Of a stretch of DNA of 64,000 bases, positions 35,469 to 46,727 are shown piece by piece. The DNA is from Clusia tigrina (lineage: Eukaryota; Arthropoda; Insecta; Diptera; Clusiidae), in NCBI GenBank assembly GCA_920105625.2, contig OV050030.1:69323111-69387110 (forward strand), read 5' to 3'. Under the pieces are notes generated by a model that did not search any database, was not told where the DNA came from, and saw only the letters and a program-made list of their open reading frames with translations. The position numbers were made by a program, and so were the translations under genes. Each line of letters begins with the position of its first letter. Positions within the stretch are counted from its first letter, which is position 1.

Positions 35469-36869
35469 ATGCAGGAGCAAATTGGAGAAGCGATTGAAAA
35501 ATTGGTCCGCAATTTTAAGAAAGACGGCAGGTTACGTAAGGGCAACGTGTATTACCGCAAGCGAATAACACAGTTGCAAAATCTGGGGAGAGAGTTCAAC
35601 AATAATCACGGGCTGTTGTTGCCTCACGCAGTTGAGTACGGCAAAGGAAAATAGTTTGCGGAAAATTACGCAGAATACATAAATAGTCTGATCAACGAAT
35701 GGGCAGATACATTTAGTTCTGAATTAGAGCGACTAGGACAACAGATTGTGAGTTTGGTTTCGCCAGACGAGGAAATAAGGAACAGATTGAAATCAATACA
35801 GTCAGAGGTGAAACTGTTTACTGCGAAAATAGTTCACCAGTTCGAAGCGAGTACGAGCAGGGAAGAAGCTCAGGAATTGTGGAAGCAGGCGAATGCCGGA
35901 GGAGCTGTGTCACCATTAGAAGTAGCGGATCAAGCCTTGACGGCGATCCAAAAAAGGACAGAAGAAAAGTTGTTCACATTTCATGAGAAAACAGAAGATT
36001 TGAGAGCACAAAAAGAGTATCTCGAGAATAGGGTAAAGGAACTTTCTCGGAGATTGACGGAAACAGAGGAAGCAGCATCGCTGTTGGAAAAGGAGTGTGC
36101 GGAATTAAAAAGAGGATGGGTGACCAATAGGGCCTCACTGAATAGGGAGAGATGAAAATCAGCATCGGCTGGCTGTACACAGACGGTATTGTCATTGCCA
36201 CCGGAAGTGCGCTGGCCGGAGTATCTAACACCAGAAGGGATAAACCGCATGGTAAAGCCCAGATTAGTATTGAGTGAAGAGAGTGAAGCGGGATTTTTGT
36301 GTGGCGCATCTGAAATCGGTGTCGAGTTTTTTTCCCCAGGAAGTCCGATAACTAATAAAAACCAGGGATATCCGCCAAAAGATCCAGAAGCAGTAACGGT
36401 ACAGGAAAGTCCCAATACTGTGGACAGTATTTCGCCTGTACGAACAAACGATCGAAGACTATATAGTTTGAGTCCGTGATTGGTCAATTACCTCTCAGAT
36501 CCGGGAGAAGTGAATCTAGGAACCACCCATAAAGATAGCGCTCAAGTTTTACCGGTCATAAGTAACACAAAAATACGCAGAATGGGTATAGAGGAGATTT
36601 CAAAGACAGTGGCCAGGCTAGTACCTGTGTTTACTGGTGCAGCTTCAGAAGATTTACGGTCAGAAGTTAACAGATTCATTCAAGGTTGTGAGCTTGCAAA
36701 GCGAAGCAAAAGCCCTAATGAGTTGCAGGACTTCTTCGACTGTGTTAAGCAAAGGTTATTTGGATACGCGTACAATCTTGTGTTGCCAAAGCAATTTGCC
36801 AGTGTGGACAAGCTTTACAGTATTATAAGGAGAACTTATTTGAAGGAGAGAACTTTTACCAAGAAATAA
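35469..36869 (+). pseudogene. Gag of unit 1, broken
   Basis: From ATG 35469 (MQEQIGEAIEKLVRNF) the frame is open to a TAG at about 35652, then continues to 36155 with a long coiled-coil segment rich in Glu, Lys and Leu (about 35950-36110). A shift leads to 36189-36479. A TGA replacing a Ser codon separates LSP from LVNYLSDPGE. A capsid-like segment follows (LVPVFTGAASEDLRSEVNRF to RTYLKERTF), ending at 36869. The matching part in unit 2 is only moderately similar, so the units come from different family members. Confidence 0.75.
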
Positions 36870-37214
36870 GAATCGGGAAGCAGCTGGCAAGTGAAGACGT
36901 ACGTGCCTTTGACAGGCGTTTAGAGTCACTTCAGATGATGGCCCAGGAAATAATAAAAAATAGGTAAAATGGCGTTGGAGATACAGCGTTATTACACGAA
37001 GTTGACGAATCGGTGTTGACAACTTTCGTGGTGGGTCTCCGCAACTCCGTTCTAAAGATTTATATGCTGAATAGCAGAACAGGATCTCTGGAGGAATTAG
37101 TAGAAGAAGCGATTAGAGCACAAGCTCTCGTGTAACGGAGTACGGCTGGGTTAGGCGAGGTACACATGTTGGAAAATAGACAGGACATGTTCATCGCCGC
37201 TGTCGTGAGCAGAA

Positions 37215-37720
37215 ATGGAAGCAATTCAGTCCCCAACATATACAGGAGCGTATAATCCCGGTGTCTCCGACAGCAGAGTCGCGAATCCCAGAAATCCGTA
37301 CAGGGGGTTTGTACAGAAGGCACCCACATGTTCGTTCAGCCGTAAGCAAGGGCATACAAGGGATGAATGCGTTGCACGCAAAAACATGCCCTACAGTATG
37401 GAGTGCCAAACATATGGTCATGAGGCAAGTAGACAGTGCCAAGGAGACACAGAATGGAATCAGAGTAGAAGGCAGCCTGCTACGAGGCGCCCGGTCCCAC
37501 CCTTGAGGGACAGCAGGGGTAACTTCAGTAGTCCCCGAGTTAGTTTAACGGACGGAGTTAACCAGAGAAGAAATCCTTTTAACACTGGGAGTGGTCAGCA
37601 GCGACCAAATTGGAATCCCAGAAGTTAACCAAGGATAGGCAATAACATACAGGGGTTGAGATGCTTCTCATGTGAGCGAATGGGACATCGAGAAATGGAA
37701 TGCAGGGAAAGGCAATCCCA
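37215..37720 (+). pseudogene. Gag zinc-knuckle region of unit 1
   Basis: Three knuckles are laid out in order: CSFSRKQGHTRDEC, SMECQTYGHEASRQC and CFSCERMGHREMEC. The first has Ser for its second Cys and the second has Ser for its first Cys, while unit 2 keeps both. The third is intact but lies after an in-frame stop (GTT AAC then TAA near 37626). Confidence 0.75.
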
Positions 37721-38545
37721 ACAAAGGAGCCAGGGAAACTTCCAGCGGCCCAGTCGAGGCCAGTAGACTGGAAAGCCAAAAGAAAGGATGTTATAATTAG
37801 GCCGGAAATACGTGGGACCAGTAAGGTAGGAACTACAGTCCAAGAGAAGGAGCAGCAAGAGGCTCTCCAATTTCGCGAAGAGTTAGGAAGTGGATACGCG
37901 TCCATGTTGGGAACAGAAGGACATTGCTTCGTTATGAGCAGGATAGGTGATGCCTTCATCGAGATACCTTGCAAGGAATCAGCTAGTGGAAAGCTGGTGC
38001 TTTTGGTAGATTCAGGAGCGGACACCAGCCTCGTAAAATCTAGTGTTTTATGAAAATTGTTAGATATTAATCAAATGGACGTAAGAATGCTTAACGGAGC
38101 ATTTGGAGGGTGCATCAGGACATTGGGGTCGCTCAGAATAGGACACAGTGAAGTTAAGGGTATGAGTTTTAGAGTGAACGCTGTGGAAGTGGGTAGGAGA
38201 GGTATCCCGGCTGATGGGATAAATGGCCGCGATAATCTTTGGGGCCGCAATATACTGGATGCGATCGAGAAACAGTTATCATTCTATGATAATAATAAGA
38301 ATGGAATCCTTACTGTTCCATTAAAGTCATGGCAGGAAGGAACCGTGAATAGGGTTAAGAAGTGTGGTATGGAGGTAGTAAATGCAAGGTCAACCAGAGT
38401 AGTTACTATGCTTGTAAACACGAAACTTAGGACTGTTGTTTTGCACCAGAAGCAGCTAGCGGACGGCGTATATATGGGAGAGACCATAACGCACGTTGAA
38501 AAGGGTAAGGTTGCGTACTCAACGCCTCAAAGAAGGACTACCTGA
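37721..38545 (+). pseudogene. Protease and linker of unit 1
   Basis: A retropepsin is recognised by LVLLVDSGADTSLVKSSVL (DSGA). A TGA at about 38051 interrupts it. The following frame (38057-38545) holds the protease end and linker, with INGRDNLWGRNILD in the place where gypsy Pol usually reads GRDFL. Confidence 0.72.
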
Positions 38546-39671
38546 TGGATGAGGATTTTAGGCCTAAGTTCACTAGTTACGATAATTTTAAGGAACCGAA
38601 TTATAGATCGGTAAATCAGATTAAGCATGTAGATATAAGGAAAAGAATGGAGAGAGTGCCAGAATCACTGAAGTTAGTCCCAAGCATAAATTCAGAAGAA
38701 AAGGCATCAATAGAAGCCATTTGTACGTCATTTCATGAAATATTTTTGCTGGAAGGAGACCAGCTAACGTGTACACCAGAGGTAGAGCTTGAGTGGATCA
38801 ACCACCAGTTAACCAAAAACAGTACAGATTGCCACAAACTCACAAAGATAAGGTAAATAGGTAAGTGGAAGGAATATTAAAAGATAACATAATTTCAACC
38901 AGTATCTCGCGTTGGAACTCACCAATAATTTTGGTACCAAAGAAGGCAGGTGCTCAGGGTCAAAAGAAGTGGAGAATGGTCGTCGATTTTAGGCAATTGA
39001 ACGACGCCACTATCAAGCAGGTGTTCCCGATACCAAGGATGGAAGAAATTCTGGATCAATTGGGACACAGTAGATATTTTTCTACACTTGATTAAGCTAG
39101 TGGCTACCACCAAGTTCTGGTGGATACCCAAGATAAGCAGAAAACCGCGTTCAGCACCGGTTTAGTGCATTATGAGTTTAACAGAATGCCGTTTGGATTA
39201 ACAGGAGCACCGGCTACCTTCCAACGGCTGATGAACCATGTGCTAACAGGCTTGCAAGGGTTAGATTGTTTTGTGTATCTGGATGATATTGTAATTTATG
39301 GGAAGAACTTGCAGCAGCATTCGCAACGCTTGTGCAAGGTGCTCCAGAAATTACGAGAACACAATTTGAAATTGAACACGGAGAAGTGCAAATTTTTGCG
39401 AAGCGAAGTGGTTTATTTAGGCCATCGTTGTTCAGAGGCAGGAGCACTGCCTGACCCGCAGAAGGTGGAATGCGTTAAAAATTTAGCGATTCCGAGAAAC
39501 AGAAAGGAAGTGCAAGCATTCCTAGGACTAGTGAACTATTATAGAAAGTTCATGGAAGGGCTAGCCGGAATTGCGTTGCCAGTGAATAAGTTGCTACGAG
39601 AAGAAGCAAAGTTCGAATGGACAGAGAGCTGTCAGGAAGCATTCGAGAGGCTAAAAGTAATAATTAGCTAG
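38545..39671 (+). pseudogene. Reverse transcriptase of unit 1
   Basis: RT motifs are in order: SPIILVPKKAGAQGQKKWRM with VVDFRQLND, RYFSTLD (first Asp, followed by TAA), NRMPFGLTGAPATFQRLMN, CFVYLDDIVIYGK with an intact YLDD pair, and LNTEKCKFLRSEVVYLGH. The connection segment ends AFLGLVNYYRKFMEGLAG. Two stops and one frameshift break it; the catalytic core from 39120 to 39671 is open. Confidence 0.87.
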
Positions 39672-40130
39672 CCACCGATTTTGGCGTACTCCGACTTTAA
39701 GCAAACTTTTTTGTTGACCACTGATGCTAGCAATGAAGCATAATGGGCAGTATTGTCACAAGGGGAAGTCGGTAATGACCGACCAATAGCAAGCAGAACG
39801 CTTAGTGAGACGGAGAAAAGATACTCCACAATTGAGAAGGAATTCCTAGCCATAGTGTGGGCTACGAAGAATTTTAGAGCATATCTGTTGGGGCGCCCAT
39901 TTAAGATATACACTGATCACCAGCCGTTGAGAGGCATAGCCAATTTGAAAGACCAAAGGTCTAGGCTAGCCAGGTTCAGACACAAATTGCCTGAGTATGA
40001 TTTTGAAATCATATAAAAACCTGGGAAGAAGAATCTGAATGTGGACGCGCTCAGCAGTGTACCGCAAGCACAGAAGATATCAGTAGTGCAAACTAGGGCC
40101 AGAGCAAGGTCAGATAAGGAGAAGGCAGAG
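39672..40130 (+). pseudogene. RNase H of unit 1
   Basis: LLTTDASNEA (first Asp) is followed by a TAA, then [18 protein letters not shown] (Glu) and [13 protein letters not shown] (second Asp). An in-frame stop after the YDFEII block (40014-40016) precedes KPGKKNLNVDALSSV. Confidence 0.82.
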
Positions 40131-40229
40131 AGAATGCAAGAAAATAAAATTGATGCGACAAGGAATGTTAGCAATGCGGACGATGATGCCAATGAACAAA
40201 GAGCCAGTAGTGTGGAATAGCTGTAGGAT

Positions 40230-41234
40230 ATGAAAGATATCCAGGCAGTGATAAAGGGTTTCCATGATTCACCTCTAGGTGGACACCAGGGATTCTGGAA
40301 AACTCATGACAGAATTAGACGAGTATACGGATGGAAAGGTATGCTCAGAGACTTAAAAAAGTATGTAAAGAGTTGTCCAAAATGTCAGGCCAACAAAAAT
40401 TCAAGGCTGACAAAGATGCCTATGGTGTTAACTGACACACCAAAACAGCCAGTTGATAAAGTTCATGTGGATATTGTAGGTATTTTACCTGAGACAGTTT
40501 CGGGAAAAAATACATATTGACGTTCCACGACGATTTCTCAAAGTATATGGCGTGCGTGGCTATACCCGATGCTGAAGCAAGTACGGTGGCCAAAGCAATC
40601 TTTGATGAAATTATAGCACGGTACAAAATACCTAAGGTTTTGATAACCGACAATGGTTCGAATTTTTAATCAAAATTATTCTCGGAAACATGTAAAATGC
40701 TGGGAATCAAGAAATTGCATATAACAACATATCATCCACAGGCGAATGGCTCATTGGAGCGTAGTCATCGACCTCTAGCCGAGTACTTGCGCAGTTTTGC
40801 ACAAGGAAGACGGCTCGAATTGGGATCAATGGTTGGCCAATGCAGTGCATGTACACAATAATACTGTGCATGTATCAACGAAGCAAACTCCGTTTAGGAC
40901 ACTTTACGGTTTTGATTTCAGCACGCCAGCAAATCTGAAGCGCAAATGTGCGCCAGTGTACAATGCTGATGATACCAATAAAGTGCAAAAGTACCAGCTG
41001 CAGCGAGCGCACGAGTTGGTCAGAGAAAACCAGGATTGTTCTAAACGAGTAGCCAGGGAAGCCTATAACAAGGTTCTAAACCCAGTAGTTTTTCATGTGG
41101 GTGACCAAGTATTAATGAAGAATCAGGCTAGGAGAAACAAGTTCTCACCTGTTTGGATAGGTCCGAATGCAGTAGCAGAAATCCGCAGTCGTAACGTAAG
41201 GGCAATAATAAAATGCTACACAATAATTTGTTGA
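40230..41234 (+). pseudogene. Integrase of unit 1, frameshifted
   Basis: HHCC module: FHDSPLGGHQGFWKTHDRI and KSCPKCQANK. Core: KVHVDIVGILPE (first Asp); after a shift at about 40515, LITDNGSNF (second Asp) followed by a TAA; then HPQANGSLERSHRPL (Glu). A further shift near 40795 leads to WDQWLANAVHVHNNTVHVST and FHVGDQVLMKNQARRNKF, the GPY/F-type C-terminal region. All catalytic residues are visible, but no continuous frame remains. Confidence 0.85.
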
Positions 41235-43118
41235 AATTATTCCATACAAGGCAACACAATTAGAGACATGTGTTGGCAGTGTTTTACAAGAGTAAACAAG
41301 AAATAATAACGTAAACAAACTGATATCGCCTAAGTATATCAAATAGCACGGTTTTGACGTTCAAAGTCAAGGCCAACAGAAATGTGCCAATTAAACGCGG
41401 GCAAGTAAAATTGTCGTAATAAGAATATGCTTACTATGCACTATTGCCGAATGAAGCACAGGAGAGAAAAATATTTTTTATAATAGGACAGTCGTGGGTA
41501 AGTAATATAAAACTTAACATAAAATATGTACATACATACATACGGCAGTTAATGAAATGAAATACGATGCCTAAGCAGTAGCGCCGGCACCGTTTGTGAA
41601 CAAAGTATATATGTATGTACAGAATGAATGTACGAGGGTATATTTAATAAGTAAGTAATATTTTTAATAGGAATGGGTATGGCCATATAAGTAAGTATGT
41701 AGGGACATATGAATAGGAAATTGGAAATTGGCAGATATATAAATGACTGCTGACAATAAATTTGTATATTGAAAACAATGAAAAGTATGTATATAGAGTT
41801 ATACGTTGGAAAACGGCGACTCTGCAGAGATTTACATACTACAGCAGCCTACATGTAAATATACATATACTTTTCCGATTTATCGCTTAGGAAATTAGTA
41901 ATGTACGTATATACTCGTATATATTGAATTAGAACAATATATTTAGCTTACCATTACAAATTAGTTAATAACGTTGGAAATTAATTATAAAATGCCTTGA
42001 ATGTATGTATGTATTCATATAAGAGCAGCTTACATGATGTAGGGAAATAGACTTGTTAATGGATATATACATACCGGGCTAGTAGTAAATTTAAATATAA
42101 ATGAAGATGGGTAAAAGCTTAAGGAGGGTACTGAAACCACCACCAAATATAATAAGCAGAAGAAATCTGGCTCACGGAAGTTAATTGCTTCATTGAAGTA
42201 TATGTCCAATCTAGAGTATGAACATATGAAATGCGATTTACATATGAAATATGATTTAATACAAGAGGACACAGAGACTGGTATCCGATCAGAGTACACA
42301 GATAACGTCATTAAGAGTGTATATCAGAGAAATACCGATAGTCTACACATCGAAGGCAACGAAAGAAAAATACAATTATGGGAAAGCCAAAGAAAAGCAC
42401 TTCCACCATAGAACGCATTGCTGCAAAGTAAGAAGGAGTATTGTAGTCTCTCATTTATTCCAAATGCTTTTTACAAGTTGAACACTATAAGCAGAGAATG
42501 AAAAGAAGAAGGCTACTTCAAGCGAAGTTTTAATGGTAACCCAAAACGCCAGTCTAGAATATCATACGTACCGGTCCAGAAAGAAGGGAGGGGTATGCAG
42601 AGTTCATCGAGGGATTTCATTCCGACAACGACGACCGGCATCCAAATCAGCAGAAAGCAGAGGACGCAGTATAATATACGATCTTAAGTATAGAATTAAA
42701 TTGTATTATCGCTAGTTGTTTGAAATTGTATATACGAGTACGCCAGTGATAAAAGAGTCGATGAAACACCAAATTTAAAAAGGGGAATCTAACTAAAAAA
42801 AAGGAAGGAAACAAGTTAGAAATAAAAGAACAAAATAAAACAAAAGATAAAAAACTATAAAAGAAGTAAAAAAGAAAAAATAACTATAAAAGAAGTAGTA
42901 AGAAAAAAAAACAAAAGAACACAAAACTAAAAAAGAAAAGAATACAATAATAGAACCCAAGTAAGGCGATTTAAAAAAAACAAAAAAGAGGAAAAAATTG
43001 TATATATGTACTATAGGTTTAAGAAAATGCACAGATTGTTTAAAGTGCAGAAAAGAGAAAAAATATTGTAAAGATTCATTAGAAGTTAGTTGCACTAAAT
43101 TCTTTTAGAAATAGGGAT
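41235..43118 (+). other. 3' noncoding region of unit 1, no env recognised
   Basis: About 1.9 kb between integrase and LTR2. I see no envelope-like frame, signal peptide or membrane segment on the plus strand. The only plus-strand frames are short (for example 42193-42411, Glu/Lys-rich). From 42780 the DNA is purine-rich with long A and AG runs up to the LTR, and it matches 45890-46228 of unit 2. The short run before LTR2 (ATAGGGATT) is a weak polypurine tract. Confidence 0.55.
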
Positions 43119-43618
43119 TGTGAGTTAGAATCAAGCCACCTACGAGTAGTTGACTCACAGCACAGACTCCTAAAAGATGCCACACATTCTGTGGGATTAG
43201 CATGTGCTAAAGTTATTTAAGAGTAACACATACTTTTAGCGTCTAAGTATTTTAAATTAATATTATATGTGTAATATTATTATGTAAACTTTTAGGGTTT
43301 TACAGTTCCGCAGTCGAGTCGACGAAAGCATTGTAATTTGGAATGCACCGTCGACACTTTTACAGTAGGTCAGTTGGCTTGACCAACTGACACCAATAAG
43401 CAGGTGCGGAACTGGAACACCAGAAAGGTTAGTTCACAGACTGAGATGACTGTTGAGAAATAGTATATAAGAAATAGTATTTTAAGAATAAATCGGTTAT
43501 TGTCTTTGAATCTAAAAAGTGATCTAGCGTTTTATTTCAAAGAGTGTTTTGACGTTTTCAGCTACGCGCCCAGCGAACCGAGAAAGGACGTCTCCCGACG
43601 AGCAGAAAGGACCCAACA
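43119..43618 (+). repeat. LTR2 (middle LTR), diverged
   Basis: 500 bp, TGTGAGTTAG to CCCAACA. It has the same hairpin, TATA and AATAAA as LTR1 and LTR3, but many substitutions (for example GCAGTCGAGTCGACG against GCAGTCGAGCCACCG). Followed by the primer site TTTTGGCGCAGCCGG. Confidence 0.88.
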
Positions 43619-44577
43619 TTTTGGCGCAGCCGGTCTAAAGGACCTACAGGAGGAATCCCAGGGCAAGGAACCCTGAAGCAGTGAAGCATCCTGCAACAAT
43701 ATCCCAAGGATAACACCAGGACAAAGGACCTGGCGGCGGAGATGTCATCGTGTAAAATAATGGTGAGTATGCTTATATTAGGATACTTTAGTATTTATGT
43801 GCATTTTGTCGACGATGCTTCGGTGGCCGTGTGGGCGCTTTTGCGCCGGTCATGCAGAAGAAGCAGCATCGGGGCTGAATAGCCGCTGCGGTTAGGTGAC
43901 ACTAGGTTGATCCTCAAAAATGTTTAATTTTCAGGTTGTATAGCTTTATTTCACTGAGATTAGGCTCATATTTTTTTTCTTACTTCTTGTTTCAGCATTC
44001 TCGGGGGATGTGGGACGTGTCTGTTTATTCACGGCGTTATTGAATTGCGAACTTGTGTATACCGGTTGGTTTGGTTCGGAATGAACGTGCCACGTGATAG
44101 GAGATTTGTGTTAGTTTGTCGGTAGGCACATTTATATGTTTCAATTTATATTGTTTTGAAATCTAAATAAAGATTGATTTAAATATTTGGCATATTGAGT
44201 TTAGGGTATTAGGTGAAGAGGTGCCGACAACACCTGTTGTTGCATCAAAGTTTGTGTAGTTCCGAAACTACAATTTGCGCAGCAATGTTGGACCACTATT
44301 TCGCACGGAAAACCGAAACAGCTCAACAGAGCATTTTAGTGAAATGAAAATGCGTATGGTTCTTTGGGTGTAAAAATTTTTTGGTAATAATTTTGTGGAA
44401 CGAAATAAATGTAAATATGAGTAAACTGTATTTTGGTATACTGTTATGCGTTTATTTGGGGGCTCATTGAATTTGGGGTAGTCATATGGTATTATTTAAG
44501 GGAATTTTCAAATTATTTTGTAAAATTAAGATACTGTAACACTTGGTTTTTTTTTGGAGTCTTGGGTTAGAAGTAAG

Positions 44578-45710
44578 GATTAATTCGGTATATGGAAACA
44601 CCAGAAGAAGCAAAAATATTGCTGGAAGAGCAATAGCGGCAGAGCGAGCCTTTTTCGCCGGTACAAAATAAAAACAAGAAATATCTGCCGAAGGAATCAA
44701 CTGGAACTGTGCAGCTAAGCTCCAATACTGTGGACAATATGTCGCCTGCACGAGCGAGCGTACGAAGACTATTTAGTTTGAGTCCGTCATTGGTCAAGTA
44801 CCTATCAGATTCGGGAGAAGATAATCTGGAAACCCCCACAGAGATTAACGCTAACTTTTTATCAGAACTTAAGCAAGCACGTAGGAGTAAAATGGGCATT
44901 CTGGAAGTAGCTCATGCGGGGAGAAGCTGGTGCCCATGTTCTCAGGAGTCGAGTTGTATGATCTGAGAACTGAGATACGGCGCTTCAAAGAAGGCTGTGA
45001 GCTAGCGCAACAGAGTCTTCCGGAAGCAGAAGGGGAACACTTAATAAAGTGTATTAGAAAAAGAACCACAGGTGATGCGTTCGATTTACTAGCGCATAGC
45101 TCAGTAAGCACCCTGGCAGGGTTATACGCACTTTTTGATCGGACATATTTAAAACAAAAGTACTGTCTTGTACGGGAAATACAGGAATCAACTCAGAAAT
45201 CAGGGGAGGAATTGAGAGCCTGGGGACGAAGGCTACAGTCTCTGGGGAACGCTGCTGAGACAGAAGCCAATAGGCAGTTTCGAGGAAACGTTGCAGCATA
45301 CAAGGCTCAAGTAGAACGAGCTATGATTTCTGTGTTTAAGGCAGGTGTGATAAATAGGGATTTAGCTAATTATACTCTTAATCTTCCGCTGAAACAGCAA
45401 TACAACAACGAATGACAACAGGTGGAATATGCTGGACTAATGCGCCTGCAGAAGTAGGACCGGTACAGCAGCGGAACACAAGTAGAGTCGGCAGATTGAT
45501 GGGCCAAGTTCCGCAACAAAGGGACCAAGGATTCCTAGTCGAGAGATTCCAGCCGAGGAAACCCATTTGCTCATTCTGCCGTAAGCCAGGTCATACAAGG
45601 GATGAATGCGTTACACGCAAACACACGCCCTACTGTATGGAGTGCCAAACATTTGGTCATGAGGCAAGTAGACAGTGCCAAGTAGACAATAAATGGGATT
45701 AAAGTAGAAG
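44578..45710 (+). pseudogene. Gag of unit 2, broken but with good zinc knuckles
   Basis: An N-terminal piece (44709-44930) reads LSPSLVKYLSDSGEDNLE. A frameshift leads to the capsid-like 44930-45415 segment: PMFSGVELYDLRTEIRRFKE, CIRKRTTGDAFDLLAHSSVS, GEELRAWGRRLQSLGN. A TGA at 45413 and another shift lead to CSFCRKPGHTRDEC and CMECQTFGHEASRQC, two CCHC-type knuckles with all Cys and His present. Confidence 0.78.
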
Positions 45711-46228
45711 GCAGCCAGGTACGAGGCACCCGGATCCAACCTTGAGGGACGGCAGGGGTAGTAGTCCCCGAGTTAACCCAGTGGAAGGAATTAACCAAGG
45801 AAGAAATCCTTTCAACACTGGGAGTGGCCAGCAGCGACCAAATTGGAATTCCAGAAGTGAACCAAGGATAGGCAACACCCAACAGGTGTTTGAAATTGTA
45901 TATACGCCAGTGAGAAAAGAGTCGATGAAAGAACAAATATAAAAAGGGGAATATAACTAAAAAAAAAGAAAAAAGATAGAAAAAAAAGAACAAAATAAAT
46001 CAAAAGAAGTACAAGAAAAAAAAGAAAAAAACAGAAAAGTAAAAAAGAAAAGAATACAATAATGGAACCCAAGTAAGGCGATTTTAAAAAAGAGAAAAAC
46101 TATACGTATGTACTATAGGTTTAAGAAAATGCACAGATTGTTTAAAGTGCAGAAAAGAGAATAAATATTGTAAAAGATTCATTAGAAGTTAGTTGCACTA
46201 ACTTCTTTTAGTAAGAGGGGAGGGATTT
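45711..46228 (+). other. Deleted pol junction and 3' region of unit 2
   Basis: After the Gag tail the sequence passes at about 45890 (CAACAGGTGTTTGAAATTGT) straight into 3' noncoding DNA that matches unit 1 at 42718. About 5 kb of pol is missing. A purine-rich stretch and GAGGGGAGGGATT, a good polypurine tract, precede LTR3. Confidence 0.75.
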
Positions 46229-46727
46229 TGTGAGTTAGAATCAAGCTACCTACGAGTAGTTGACTCACAGCACCGACTCCTAACAGATGCCACACATTCT
46301 GTGTGATTAGCATGTGTTAAAGTTACTTCAGAAACCACATGTTTTTAGGGTGCGAGTATTTTGAATAAATATTACCTATGTAATATTTATTATGTAAACT
46401 TTTAGGGTACTACAGTTTCGCAGTCGAGCCACCGAAGGGCATTGAAATTTATGCACCATCAACATTTCAGAATGGGGTTGGTCAGTTGGCTTGACCAACT
46501 GACACCAATTAACAGGTGCGAAACTGGAACACCAGAAAGGTCAGTTTTTGTATTGTAATTGTGAATTGTAAATAGTATATAAGAATTAGTATTTTAAGAA
46601 TAAATGGTCTTGTGATTTAAAAACTAAAAGTGTAATGTAGTGATTTTTCCAAAGAGTGATTTAGGGTTTTCAGCCACACGCGCACAGCAGAAGGACGTCC
46701 CTTGTCAACCAAACACGGACCCCAACA
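46229..46727 (+). repeat. LTR3 of the composite
   Basis: 499 bp, TGTGAGTTAG to CCCCAACA, closely similar to LTR1. Followed by CAGT (46728-46731) and then Jockey sequence rather than a primer site. Confidence 0.88.

Larger units (their letters stand above)
33852..46727 (+). mobile_element. Three-LTR gypsy composite
   Basis: LTRs at 33852-34353, 43119-43618 and 46229-46727, each about 500 bp. The outer two resemble each other more than the middle one. Unit 1 has leader, gag, protease, RT, RNase H and integrase. Unit 2 has leader and gag, then jumps to the 3' noncoding region, losing all of pol. Only the outermost flanks carry CAGT. Primer site TGGCGCAGCCGGTC follows LTR1 and LTR2, a tRNA-Ser-like type found in the 17.6/297 group. 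Confidence 0.88.

Noticed and set aside
42793..43095. Phe/Tyr-rich minus-strand frame that looks like a membrane protein (also 45571-46072)
   Set aside because: It is the complement of the A-rich noncoding tract before LTR2 and LTR3; the hydrophobicity comes from poly(T).
41235..43118. Envelope gene in the composite element
   Set aside because: No signal peptide, cleavage site or membrane anchor could be found on the plus strand; the region looks noncoding.
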